Part shown: positions 7,270-16,297 of the stretch, one piece after another
How positions within the stretch are numbered: the first letter of the stretch is position 1
Layout: each line of letters begins with the position of its first letter
Source of the DNA: Clostridium sp. CAG:1000
GTDB lineage: Bacteria > Bacillota_I > Bacilli_A > RF39 > UBA660
NCBI GenBank assembly: GCA_000436975.1
Contig: HG000342.1
Coordinates: 1-64,000 of the forward strand
Length of the DNA stretch: 64,000 nt
Direction of reading: 5' to 3'
Notes under the pieces: model-generated
Told to the model about the DNA's origin: nothing
Databases searched by the model: none
The model's input: the letters and a program-made list of their open reading frames with translations, nothing else
Made by a program: the position numbers and the translations under genes

Positions 7270-8946
7270 ATGAATAGTAAAAATAAAGAGACTTTAGTCT
7301 GTGCTTTAGGTGGCTTAGGCGAAGTTGGTAAAAATATGTATGTTGTTATGCATGAAGAAGAACTTTTTATAATTGACTGTGGCGTAATGTTTCCAGAAGA
7401 TGATTTAATGGGAATTGATTATGTTCTTGCTGATTATACAGTTCTTAAAAATATGCAAGATAAAATAAAAGGATTAATTATTACACATGGCCATGAAGAC
7501 CATATTGGTGGTATTCCTTTCCTTTTACAAAATATAAATATTCCTGTTATTTATACACCTAATATCGCAGGAAAATTAATTAAGAATAAATTAAGTGAAA
7601 GAAATGTTCCTTGCCCTAAAATGGTAACTGTTAATGAAGAGTTAAATATAAAAACTAAATATTTTAATATTGAATTCTTTACAACTACTCACTCTATTCC
7701 AGATTCATTTGGTATGGCAATTAAGACTCCTAATGGAACTATAGTTGAAACAGGTGACTTTAAATTTGATTTAACACCTATTGGACCTGTTGCAAACATG
7801 GGTAAAATGGCCGCTATTGGTAATGAAGGTGTTACTCTTTTATTAAGTGATTCTACCAATGCTTTAGTTCCAGGATTTTCTAATAGTGAATCTGTTGTAG
7901 ATGAGGCACTTGGTGAAATATTCTCTGCTAATACAAACGCAAGAATAATACTAGCAACATTTGCAAGTAATATTTATAGACTTACTCATATAATTGAAAC
8001 TTGTAAAGAAAATAATAGAAAAGTAGCAGTATTCGGAAGAAGTATGAATACAAGTATAGAAATAGCTATGGAATGTGGGTATATTAAAGATAAAGATATA
8101 TTTATAACTAGTGATGAGGCTAATAAATTAGAACCATCTAAGGTATGTTTACTTTGTACAGGTTCTCAAGGTGAACCACTAGCTGCATTGTCAAGAATTG
8201 CAAATGGTAATGACAGAAATATAACTTTAATGCCAGATGATGTAGTAATATTCTCATCATCTCCTATCCCAGGAAATGCAATGTCTATTAATAGAATAAT
8301 TAATAAATTATATTTAAAAGGTGCTAAAGTATATACAAATACCAGCGAATATGATGTTCATACAAGTGGACACGCTAAACAAGAAGAATTAAAATTATTA
8401 TTAAGGTTAATTAGGCCAAAATATTTTATGCCAATGCATGGTGAATATAGAATGCTCGCATCACATGCTTCTTTAGGACACTTATGTGATATACCAAAGG
8501 AAAATACATTTGTATTAAAAAATGGTGATATACTGGCTTTAAAAGATGGAAATGTTTATAAAAAAGGAAGCATTCCAATAAATGATATATATGTTGATGG
8601 TAATAGAATCGGAGATGTTGGTCTTTCAATAATCAAAGATAGAAAAATAATGTCAACAGATGGTGTATTAGTAGTAATATTAAATATTGATTTAAAAAAC
8701 AAAAAAATGTTAATAGAACCAAATATAACAACAAGAGGTTTCGTAGTAGTCAATGAAAATCAAGAATTAATTAAAAAGATCCAAGATAAAACAAATATTA
8801 TTACATTAAACGAATTAGAAAAAGATTATTTCAGTCTCACAGATTTAAAAAACAGAATAATATTAGAAATAAATTCATTTGTGATAGAACTTACTGGAAG
8901 AAGACCAATTATTATCCCAATGATTTTAATATCAAATGAAAAGTAG
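7270..8946 (+). CDS. rnj: Ribonuclease J
   Basis: Metallo-beta-lactamase-fold RNase with endonuclease and 5'-3' exonuclease activity, a main mRNA decay and maturation enzyme in Gram-positive bacteria. Metal-binding motifs are visible: THGHEDH near residues 75-81, the downstream HSIPDS histidine, ETGDFKFD near residue 163, and HTSGHAKQEEL plus PMHGEYRM in the beta-CASP half. The 558 residues are the standard length, including the C-terminal domain that ends at the stop codon. An AAGGGATGAT ribosome site precedes ATG 7270. Bacilli often have J1 and J2; which one this is cannot be decided here. It converges with the phosphoesterase gene on a shared terminator. Confidence 0.95.
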   Translation: MNSKNKETLVCALGGLGEVGKNMYVVMHEEELFIIDCGVMFPEDDLMGIDYVLADYTVLKNMQDKIKGLIITHGHEDHIGGIPFLLQNINIPVIYTPNIAGKLIKNKLSERNVPCPKMVTVNEELNIKTKYFNIEFFTTTHSIPDSFGMAIKTPNGTIVETGDFKFDLTPIGPVANMGKMAAIGNEGVTLLLSDSTNALVPGFSNSESVVDEALGEIFSANTNARIILATFASNIYRLTHIIETCKENNRKVAVFGRSMNTSIEIAMECGYIKDKDIFITSDEANKLEPSKVCLLCTGSQGEPLAALSRIANGNDRNITLMPDDVVIFSSSPIPGNAMSINRIINKLYLKGAKVYTNTSEYDVHTSGHAKQEELKLLLRLIRPKYFMPMHGEYRMLASHASLGHLCDIPKENTFVLKNGDILALKDGNVYKKGSIPINDIYVDGNRIGDVGLSIIKDRKIMSTDGVLVVILNIDLKNKKMLIEPNITTRGFVVVNENQELIKKIQDKTNIITLNELEKDYFSLTDLKNRIILEINSFVIELTGRRPIIIPMILISNEK

Positions 8947-8964
8947 AGATTTCTCTACTTTTTT
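8939..8964. terminator. Shared bidirectional terminator of rnj and the phosphoesterase gene
   Basis: A perfect 11-pair stem (8939-8949 with 8952-8962) with A-runs before and T-runs after works in both directions. The stop codons of both convergent genes (TAG at 8944-8946 plus and at 8955-8957 minus) lie within the stem. Confidence 0.9.
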
Positions 8965-10187
8965 AATGTCCTTTCAATAATAATTTTTCTATCTATATGC
9001 TCAAAATCAATATATTCGCAACTAAAATTATTAACTTTTAAATTATCAGAGTTTATACTACAAACTAGAAATCCTTTATTAACAATCATATTACTTCTCA
9101 TATCTGATAATGTTGGTATCCTAACTCTAGTATTGGTTTTATTATAATTACATCTATATTGATGAGAATGTCCAATAAAATCTATAAGAGTTAAATAATC
9201 TTTTAAATTATTTTTTAGCCTTGAAATTTCATGTTTTAATGAAATATATCTATCATTAATTTTTATATATGCGCATCTATATCCAAGTATTTGAAAATCT
9301 TCTCTTTCTTTTAGTAATGGGGCTATATCAACTCCATAATGATAAATTGAATATGCATCATGATTGGCAAGTAATATCATATTTTTAATATTTTTATCAT
9401 AAGAATAATCTTTAAATACATGTTCTATTTGAGAGTCGATTGTCTTATACTCTTCTTTACATCTAGCAAAGTTATCATATGACCCTTCTATTAAATCCCC
9501 TGCATGTAAAATATAATTTATATCATTTTTAGATGCATATTCATAAACATAATTTAAATACTTTATATTTTCAAACACACTTCCAAAATGAGTATCAGAA
9601 ATAACTATAAATCTAAATTCATTTTCTTCATTTATATTAAACACTTGTTGACATTTTGAACTCGTTTCAATTACTCTTCCGTCGTAGTCAAGAATCATAT
9701 TATCATTACATGGATAGATTATTTTTTTATTTTTAGTACATCCTCTATTTTTTAAATAATCCACTATTTCATTAATAGTTTTTTTAATTATATTTATATC
9801 TATAAATATTTTTTTATTTCTAATAGAGTCATAATAAATAGTTTTTAAAATATATAAAAGTTCTCTTTCATCAATACTCATCTCATTAAATATATCAACA
9901 CCACTATATCCTTTTTCAATAAGATTAATTATTATTTCTCTTTTTTCATCATCTATATGACTAACAACATGTCTAATAGTTTTATCTTTATATAAAATTT
10001 TATCTATTAATTCTAACATATAAAAACTATCATAATCATAAGATAATAAGATATCGCCCTTAATACCTTTTAATAATGTAATTATATATTTTCTGTCAAA
10101 ATTAAGTCCATTACATATTTCATCTAATGACATATTATTTTGAATCATATATTTAATAATTTCATTTAGACTAAAACTAGTTTCCAT
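8955..10187 (-). CDS. Metallophosphoesterase with N-terminal helix-turn-helix segments
   Basis: A 410-residue two-part protein. The C-terminal half (from about residue 190) is a calcineurin-like phosphoesterase: ISDTHFG, then HAGDLIEG, LANHDA, KHEIS and IGHSHQY give the metal-binding Asp/His/Asn set in the right order. The N-terminal 130 residues hold two short helix-turn-helix-like segments (SLDEICNGLNFDRKYI near residue 20 and SGVDIFNEMSIDERELL near residue 95), suggesting DNA or RNA binding. The substrate is unknown; nucleic acid or a nucleotide is a guess. GAGG precedes ATG 10187, and a promoter lies at 10203-10231. Confidence 0.75.
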   Translation of the reverse strand: METSFSLNEIIKYMIQNNMSLDEICNGLNFDRKYIITLLKGIKGDILLSYDYDSFYMLELIDKILYKDKTIRHVVSHIDDEKREIIINLIEKGYSGVDIFNEMSIDERELLYILKTIYYDSIRNKKIFIDINIIKKTINEIVDYLKNRGCTKNKKIIYPCNDNMILDYDGRVIETSSKCQQVFNINEENEFRFIVISDTHFGSVFENIKYLNYVYEYASKNDINYILHAGDLIEGSYDNFARCKEEYKTIDSQIEHVFKDYSYDKNIKNMILLANHDAYSIYHYGVDIAPLLKEREDFQILGYRCAYIKINDRYISLKHEISRLKNNLKDYLTLIDFIGHSHQYRCNYNKTNTRVRIPTLSDMRSNMIVNKGFLVCSINSDNLKVNNFSCEYIDFEHIDRKIIIERTLKK

Positions 10188-10202
10188 ATAACCTCTATTA
10201 CT

Positions 10203-10231
10203 AGATTAGCATAATAATTATTTAAATACAA
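10203..10231 (-). promoter_or_regulatory. Promoter of the phosphoesterase gene
   Basis: Minus-strand TTGTAT, 17 bases, TAATCT, with TG one base before the -10 (extended -10). The rest of the 171-base gap up to 10358 holds only the upstream gene's terminator. Confidence 0.5.
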
Positions 10232-10340
10232 TTATTTCATAGATTATTTATTATCATATTATTTTTAATTCTTTCAAATCAATTTTACATTTATATTTTA
10301 TAAATAAAACCAATTATATAACTACTTAGTTAACAGGCAT

Positions 10341-10364
10341 AATAAAAAGTAGTTTTATCTACTT
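10341..10364 (-). terminator. Intrinsic terminator of the DUF1003 gene
   Basis: Minus-strand AAGTAG-ATAAAA-CTACTT stem followed by TTTATT. The stem overlaps the stop codon region of the gene at 10359. Confidence 0.7.
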
Positions 10365-10877
10365 CTTATCTTCATTTTCATTTAACATTTTTAATATTTT
10401 ATTTTGATTAGCAGCAAGTTTAGTCATTTGATCATGTAATTCTTCCAAAATCAATTCACTTTTTAAATCAGTTTTATAATCATTTTTACCTCTTAAAGTA
10501 TCCTTTTTAGCAGCTCTATTTTGACTCATCATTATTATTGGAGCTTGTAAGGCAGCTACACATGATAAAAATAAATTAAGTAATATAAATGGATATGGAT
10601 CAAATGCATTTACCGCTAATAAATAATTAATAACCATCCATGATATCAAAATAATCACAAAAACAATTATAAATGCCCAACTACCTGCCACTTCTGTTAT
10701 TTTATCAGATAGTTTATCACTCCACGTTTCATTTTCTTCTGCTTGCTTGTCTACATCAATCGCTATTGGCTCATCAAATAATATTTCCATTAATTGCGTT
10801 TCATCTTCATTTTCAAGTTCTTTGTTCTTTAAAAGCATTTTTACTATATCTTTTTTTGTTCTATTTTGTTTTTCCAT
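10359..10877 (-). CDS. DUF1003-family membrane protein
   Basis: A 172-residue protein. A charged N-terminal third is followed by two membrane helices (about residues 65-85 and 93-115) joined by the short NAFDPYPFILLN loop, and then by the conserved MMSQNRAAKKDTLR segment and a helical tail. This arrangement, including the conserved arginine/aspartate stretch after the second helix, is that of the DUF1003 family, whose role is unknown. ATG 10877 follows AGAGGTGT. It is monocistronic with its own terminator. Confidence 0.82.
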   Translation of the reverse strand: MEKQNRTKKDIVKMLLKNKELENEDETQLMEILFDEPIAIDVDKQAEENETWSDKLSDKITEVAGSWAFIIVFVIILISWMVINYLLAVNAFDPYPFILLNLFLSCVAALQAPIIMMSQNRAAKKDTLRGKNDYKTDLKSELILEELHDQMTKLAANQNKILKMLNENEDKK

Positions 10878-10931
10878 GTTACACCTCTATTATTAATATA
10901 TAACAAATAAATTACAAAGTAAATATTTTAT

Positions 10932-11792
10932 TTACATTGGGTTAACATGTATCACTACTAAATATATTTCTTCTACTTTATCTACTATCTTTTCTTCTAA
11001 GCTATTAGCAATTTCATGACTATCAAATGTAGACATATTGCCATCAACATAAATGGTAAATGATATTTGATATTTATAACCGACTGGTGTCGAATTAAAA
11101 TGTATTACTTTCTTGACTTGTTTTTCCTCTTTAATAATATCTAATACTTTATTTTTGGTTTCTATAGAAATAGATTTATCCATTAATACATTATAACTTT
11201 CTATAAATAATTTTATTGCTGTATACATTATCCATATTGAAATAATACCACCTACAATACCATCTAAAAAGAATATGTTATATGATGATAAAACACAAGA
11301 TATTAAGTTAAGGCTTGTAATGATAGTATCATTTAAATGATCTTTTGAATTAGCAAGTATTAATAAATTATTATGCTTTTTATATAAAGTATTTGTATAT
11401 AAAAATAATGAGAATTTAACTATTATAGTTACAATACATACTACGATTAGCCAAATTGAAAAAGTATATTTGCTTCCATAAAATAATGACTTTATAGAAT
11501 CTTTTAATACAAACGTTGCCATTAATAGCATTGAAATACTTATCAACATTGAATATATATACTCCGCTTTGCCATGACCAAGATTATGATCATCGTCTGC
11601 TTTTTTACAAGATATCCTATTGCCTACATAAGTCATAAGAGATGAAAATATATCTCCTGCACTATTAAAAGCATCTGCTACCATTGCTTGACTTCCACTT
11701 AAAGATGCCACTATTCCTTTAATAATAAGTAAAAACAAATTGCCAATTATTCCCAGCATACTTGCAATTTTAGTACTTTTAAATCTATCCAT
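10932..11792 (-). CDS. Cation diffusion facilitator, probably manganese exporter
   Basis: Six-helix CDF antiporter of 286 residues with a C-terminal cytoplasmic metal-sensing domain. The conserved GHGKAEY motif follows a DDDHN cluster near residue 70. The transport-site residues decide the likely ion. TM2 has N43-S-A-G-D47 (NxxxD) and TM5 has D-H-L-N-D (DxxxD). Zinc transporters instead carry DxxxD in TM2 and HxxxD in TM5. The N/D-D/D set is the one reported for manganese CDFs such as MntE/MneP, so Mn(II) efflux is inferred. It begins 17 bases after the histidine kinase and is probably the third gene of that operon. Confidence 0.85.
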   Translation of the reverse strand: MDRFKSTKIASMLGIIGNLFLLIIKGIVASLSGSQAMVADAFNSAGDIFSSLMTYVGNRISCKKADDDHNLGHGKAEYIYSMLISISMLLMATFVLKDSIKSLFYGSKYTFSIWLIVVCIVTIIVKFSLFLYTNTLYKKHNNLLILANSKDHLNDTIITSLNLISCVLSSYNIFFLDGIVGGIISIWIMYTAIKLFIESYNVLMDKSISIETKNKVLDIIKEEKQVKKVIHFNSTPVGYKYQISFTIYVDGNMSTFDSHEIANSLEEKIVDKVEEIYLVVIHVNPM

Positions 11793-11809
11793 ACTTCCTC
11801 CATAGCATT

Positions 11810-13015
11810 TTATTTGAAATACTTAATACTGAATACAGTTCCTATCTTACTAGAACTTTTAACACTAATACTACCATTATCTTTTTCTATTATTGACTTA
11901 GCAAGAGCTAGGCCTATACCTACACTATCTTTACTTGAATTTTCCCCTTTATAAAATCTTTCAAATATATGAGGCAAATCTTTTTCACAAATTCCAGAGC
12001 CGTTATCTCTAATAACTATTCTTGAATATACTTTATTTTTAGTATAATTGATTTCAACTATTCCACCTTCACAACTGTGCTCAATTGAATTTTTTAATAT
12101 ATTGCCTAATGCTTCAATTTGCCACATTTCATCACATACTAATGTTGATGAATCATCTCCACTTATTTTAACATTAACTTTTTTTAAATCACTTAATGCA
12201 TTTACTTTATCATATGCAGAATATATAATATCATGAAGTTTAACTTCTCTTTTGCTAAATTTAACTACATTCGCATCAAACTTAGATAATTTGAGTAAAT
12301 TTTGAACTAAAAAATTCATATTGATTATTTCTCTTTTAATACTAATTAAGAACCTATTTCTAGTACTCTCATCCATATTTGCGCTTTCAAGTATATTATC
12401 TATCATAATGGTGATACTTGTAAGAGGAGTCTTTAATTGATGTGATATATCGCTTAATGAATCTTTTAATTTAATCTTATCTTTTAATGAATTATCGCTT
12501 TCACTTCTAAGCATTATAGTAAATTTATATATTTCACTCTTTAATGAAGATAATTCATCTTCGTCATAATTTTCAATTTCTAATTTATAATTTCTATTAT
12601 TTATTTTAGATATTAACCAAACTATATCATCAATTTTCTTTCTTCTTTTAACATTATTATATAAAAAGTATCCACTAATTATTAACATTGTAATTATAAT
12701 TAATACCATGTCAAATATTAAATATTTCATAAACAATGTATCATTTTTATCAATAGAAGAGTTATTTTCATCAATACCATATTTTTCTAATATATTTGAA
12801 CTACTAGAATTGCTGTTTAATAAAGAAATGATCTCATCTTCACTAACATCAGGATACTTTGATAACATTTCATTAACTATAGAATTTATTTTATTATTAT
12901 ATTCTTTAACATAAGATTTATATTGATAAGTTAAACTAAAAAAGAATAATACTACTGTTAATAGTATTATCGATAAAGAAAATAAAACTGATTTTTTATT
13001 CATTTTTTTATTCAT
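11810..13015 (-). CDS. Two-component sensor histidine kinase
   Basis: Membrane sensor of 401 residues. Two helices (about residues 10-29 and 93-119) enclose an outer domain of about 62 residues rich in serine and asparagine. A linker is followed by the dimerisation domain with DISHQLKTPLTS (phosphorylated histidine near residue 192), then the ATPase domain with its N box (NILKNSIEH), DNGSGI, FERFYKG and GIGLALAKSI. The sizeable outer domain sets it apart from the short BceS-type sensors of antibiotic transporters. It overlaps the response regulator gene by eight bases. The stimulus is unknown; a metal or an antimicrobial is plausible from the neighbours. Confidence 0.93.
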   Translation of the reverse strand: MNKKMNKKSVLFSLSIILLTVVLFFFSLTYQYKSYVKEYNNKINSIVNEMLSKYPDVSEDEIISLLNSNSSSSNILEKYGIDENNSSIDKNDTLFMKYLIFDMVLIIITMLIISGYFLYNNVKRRKKIDDIVWLISKINNRNYKLEIENYDEDELSSLKSEIYKFTIMLRSESDNSLKDKIKLKDSLSDISHQLKTPLTSITIMIDNILESANMDESTRNRFLISIKREIINMNFLVQNLLKLSKFDANVVKFSKREVKLHDIIYSAYDKVNALSDLKKVNVKISGDDSSTLVCDEMWQIEALGNILKNSIEHSCEGGIVEINYTKNKVYSRIVIRDNGSGICEKDLPHIFERFYKGENSSKDSVGIGLALAKSIIEKDNGSISVKSSSKIGTVFSIKYFK

Positions 13016-13646
13016 CCACTCTATACCCTAATCCTTTAATAGTAACAATTATATCACTGCCTAATTTTTCTCTAATTCTTTTCATATAAACAGTGACCGT
13101 ATTATCATTAACATCATTTCCTGTCCATTCCCAAATACTCTCAATTATTTTATCTCTGCTTACTACTTTGTTAATATTATTAAACAATAAATTTAATATT
13201 TTTAATTCTAAACTAGTAAGATTAACCACTTTATCATTTTTATAGACTATCATTTTATTCATATCAAAAATAATATCTTTTACTTTGATAATTTTTTTAT
13301 TTAATATTCTATTTAATCTAGCAATTAGTTCTAAAGTTCTAAATGGTTTAGTAATATAATCACTTGCACCCATCTCGAATGCTTTAACTATATCTTCTTC
13401 AGCATCATTGGCAGTTAAAAATATAGTTGGTATATCTTTAATCATAATGTGATGCTTATATAAATCAAATCCATTACCATCAGGTAAAGTCACATCAAGT
13501 ATCACAGCATCTACTTTATTATAATCTAAATATTCTATGGTGTCATTAATACATGATTTACTTACTAAATCTATATTATTTTCACTAAAAGAGTACTCAA
13601 GGCTTTCTCTTATATTTGAATTGTCCTCTACTAATAATACTTTCAT
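13008..13646 (-). CDS. OmpR/PhoB-family response regulator
   Basis: A 212-residue two-domain regulator. The receiver domain has the acidic pocket VEDN near residue 7, the phosphorylated aspartate D51 in VILDVTLPDGNG, the threonine in FLTAND and the lysine in YITKPF. The winged-helix DNA-binding domain (about residues 120-210) has LTSLELKILNLLF and the recognition helix region DNTVTVYMKRIREKL. Its gene follows a terminator and has its own extended -10 promoter (13664-13672). A likely target is the 7-4-7 direct repeat at 17012-17029 before the ABC transporter operon upstream. Confidence 0.94.
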   Translation of the reverse strand: MKVLLVEDNSNIRESLEYSFSENNIDLVSKSCINDTIEYLDYNKVDAVILDVTLPDGNGFDLYKHHIMIKDIPTIFLTANDAEEDIVKAFEMGASDYITKPFRTLELIARLNRILNKKIIKVKDIIFDMNKMIVYKNDKVVNLTSLELKILNLLFNNINKVVSRDKIIESIWEWTGNDVNDNTVTVYMKRIREKLGSDIIVTIKGLGYRVDE

Positions 13647-13663
13647 ATAAATCCTCTCTTAAT

Positions 13664-13672
13664 ATTATAACA
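13664..13672 (-). promoter_or_regulatory. Extended -10 promoter of the regulator-kinase-CDF operon
   Basis: Minus-strand TGTTATAAT lies 18 bases before the regulator start and directly after the ABC operon's terminator, so the two-component genes can be transcribed apart from the transporter. Confidence 0.55.
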
Positions 13673-13696
13673 CAACAAAAGGACGATTAGGTCCTT
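13672..13696 (-). terminator. Terminator between the ABC operon and the two-component genes
   Basis: Minus-strand AAGGAC-CTAATC-GTCCTT followed by TTGTTG. The permease stop codon (13695-13697) lies at the base of the stem. Confidence 0.7.
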
Positions 13697-16295
13697 ATAT
13701 GTTTTCATTTCTTATATTTTCTATAATATTTTGTTCACTTACTTTACGTATTGAGAATCTCATTATAATAAATACTAATATAAATACAGCTATAATACTT
13801 ATTATAATACCACCAACTGGTAGTTTGTATAGAATAACATTTTTTCCTTGATTGAATGCTAAATATAATACATAAGATAGTCCTATACCAAGAGGTACTC
13901 CTATTAATAGTGATTTTAATGAATAGAATAACACTTCTAGATTAATCATTCTATTGAATTCTTTTCCTGTCATACCAACACTCTTTAATATTGCAAATTC
14001 TCCTTTTCTAAGATTCATATTGGTATTAATAGTATTAAATATATTAGTAACACCAATAAGTGCTATAACAGTTATAAAACCATATAAGAATATAGCAAGT
14101 AATGTATAGAATCCCTGCATGTCCTTAGCAGCTTTATCATTATTATATAAATTATAAGAATCTTTATCTGTAATAAATTTTTCTATTTCTTCTTGTAATT
14201 TATCAGCATTAGTTGAATCAATGAAGCATGATATTACACTACCCATAGATTCACCATTTTTATATATTTCATCAAATAATTCATCACTGATTATCATAAA
14301 TGCTTGTCCATAATTATTTTCAATGCCCATAGGTCTTAGAGTAGTAACTTTAGCAACTTCTATTTTGTTTTTGGAATAGTCATCTGTACTAAAGTCATAG
14401 AATCCACCATTTAGTATCTGTCTTGTCTTAACATTTAATACAGATAGTTCTACATTCTTACCATCTTCTACTTGAATTGTATTATTAATAATAATTGCTT
14501 TATCTTTAACTTCATCATAATTTAATTTTAATTTGTTTATATATCTTATGTATTCGCTCTTACCAAAAGCATATACTTCAATAGTGGTATCCTTAAAACT
14601 ATCACCATAAAATTTCATATATTCTTTTGTATATAAGTTATCATTTATAGAATATTGTGTAGTTCTTTTAACACTATATTTTGATATATTATCAAAATTT
14701 AATATACTTTTAATTTTATTATAATCTTTGTTATTAACTGATAACTCTATATTATGAGTCATTTGTCCAAATTCGAGTTCAAGTGTCTTTCTACCTAGTC
14801 CCATAAAGTAATATAGTCCAATAAATACTGATACACTAACTACTATTGATATAACAGTAGTTCTATATTTCTTTCTATTTCTTTTGATATTTTTATATGA
14901 TATTATTCCTCCTATTCCAAATAACTTTTGAATATATTTAGGTGATCTGATTTTTTTAGATTTAATCTTAATATCATCTTGACTTCTAATAGCACTCATC
15001 GGAGATAATTTAGATGCTCTACGCGCTATTTTAAGTGCTGAAAAATATATCGTTATAAAACTTAAAATTATTGATAAAACTATTGCTAAAATAGATGTCT
15101 TAAATATTAAAGCACCAGATACTAACAAATCACCTAAGAAATGGTTTGATATTTTAATTAATACAAATGCAGCAAAGATACCACAAAGTATACCAACAGG
15201 TGCCCCAATTAGCCATAAAATATATGCTTCATTAAGTACATTTTTCTTTATTTGTTTTGATGTTGCTCCTATACTTCTTAACATACCATATTGTTTAGTT
15301 TTTTCAGTAATAGATATATCAAAACTATTTTTAATACAATATATAGATGTAAATATTATTATAAGAATAACTATCCCACCAACAGCATATAGTGCATTCA
15401 TAGAAGCATTCTTAAATGAAAGTGTTGATAATGTAATCAAAATATCATTAATGTCATTATGATATTTAGCACTAAGAAATTCTTTATTATAAGCTTTTAT
15501 TGTATCATCACTTAATTTATTATAGTCATTAACCATACTATAATAATGCTCTTCATTAATACCTAATATTTTTGCAGTCGTTCTTTCATAATTTTTAACA
15601 CCATATTTAGTGTATTTAGCATAAGTATTATAACTATCACTATCCAAGTCATAATATGTAAGAAATGTATATCCAGGTGCTTCAAAACTTTCAATAAAGT
15701 TACTTGGTCTTTCCATTATACCAACGATTTTATATGTTTTAGTATATCTTTTCTTAAAAGTTTCTTCTTCTTTTAAGTAAGGATTTCCTTGATCTAATAA
15801 ATAATCATCAGAATATCTGTCTCCTATATCAAGAGTTATCTCATCACCTATTTTATAATCAACTCTCCCATTTGTTTTTAAGTGCCTTGGAATAACTATT
15901 TCATTATCGTTCTTAGCCATTCTTCCTTTTAAAATTTTAATTGCTAAACCATTTAAATCTTTTTCTCGAGCTCCGATTAAGAACGCAAATTTTTTATCAG
16001 GGTTTTCACTCTTTTCAAGCGGAGCATAACCTATATTTTCACTTATATATAGTCTTTCTATATTTCTATTATTTTCAAATGATTCTAAATCATCTTTTTT
16101 AACATCATAGAATACAAAATGATAATCACCATTACCTTCTATAGTATATTTAATCATACTTTTTCTAAAGCTTACAAGCATACTTGCCACTGCACAAATA
16201 AGTGCAACCGATAATATAATTCCTATTATAGTTACTATTGTTCTTTTTTTATTTAATTTTAGATTTTTAATTGTTAATTTATTAAGGATATTCAT
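13695..16295 (-). CDS. FtsX-like ABC transporter permease
   Basis: Large permease of 866 residues built as two related halves. Each half has an N-terminal helix (about residues 18-40 and 477-497), a big outer domain (about 45-300 and 500-735) and three clustered helices carrying the FtsX-type core (about 305-420 and 745-855). The sequences FGIGGIISYKNIKRNRKKYRT and ILNKLTIKNLKLNKKRT mark the amphipathic starts of the halves. MacB/SalY-type permeases of this form move lipids, peptides or antibiotics at the outer membrane face by mechanotransmission rather than classical import. It starts two bases after the ATPase stop. The substrate is unknown; antimicrobial defence is the usual role for such sets. 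Confidence 0.85.
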   Translation of the reverse strand: MNILNKLTIKNLKLNKKRTIVTIIGIILSVALICAVASMLVSFRKSMIKYTIEGNGDYHFVFYDVKKDDLESFENNRNIERLYISENIGYAPLEKSENPDKKFAFLIGAREKDLNGLAIKILKGRMAKNDNEIVIPRHLKTNGRVDYKIGDEITLDIGDRYSDDYLLDQGNPYLKEEETFKKRYTKTYKIVGIMERPSNFIESFEAPGYTFLTYYDLDSDSYNTYAKYTKYGVKNYERTTAKILGINEEHYYSMVNDYNKLSDDTIKAYNKEFLSAKYHNDINDILITLSTLSFKNASMNALYAVGGIVILIIIFTSIYCIKNSFDISITEKTKQYGMLRSIGATSKQIKKNVLNEAYILWLIGAPVGILCGIFAAFVLIKISNHFLGDLLVSGALIFKTSILAIVLSIILSFITIYFSALKIARRASKLSPMSAIRSQDDIKIKSKKIRSPKYIQKLFGIGGIISYKNIKRNRKKYRTTVISIVVSVSVFIGLYYFMGLGRKTLELEFGQMTHNIELSVNNKDYNKIKSILNFDNISKYSVKRTTQYSINDNLYTKEYMKFYGDSFKDTTIEVYAFGKSEYIRYINKLKLNYDEVKDKAIIINNTIQVEDGKNVELSVLNVKTRQILNGGFYDFSTDDYSKNKIEVAKVTTLRPMGIENNYGQAFMIISDELFDEIYKNGESMGSVISCFIDSTNADKLQEEIEKFITDKDSYNLYNNDKAAKDMQGFYTLLAIFLYGFITVIALIGVTNIFNTINTNMNLRKGEFAILKSVGMTGKEFNRMINLEVLFYSLKSLLIGVPLGIGLSYVLYLAFNQGKNVILYKLPVGGIIISIIAVFILVFIIMRFSIRKVSEQNIIENIRNENI

Positions 16296-16297
16296 AA

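Noticed and set aside
5868..8946. Mycoplasma-type code (TGA as tryptophan), considered because of the AT-richness
   Set aside because: Tryptophan is encoded by TGG throughout and TGA is used as a stop in this window, for example at 49600 and 42889.
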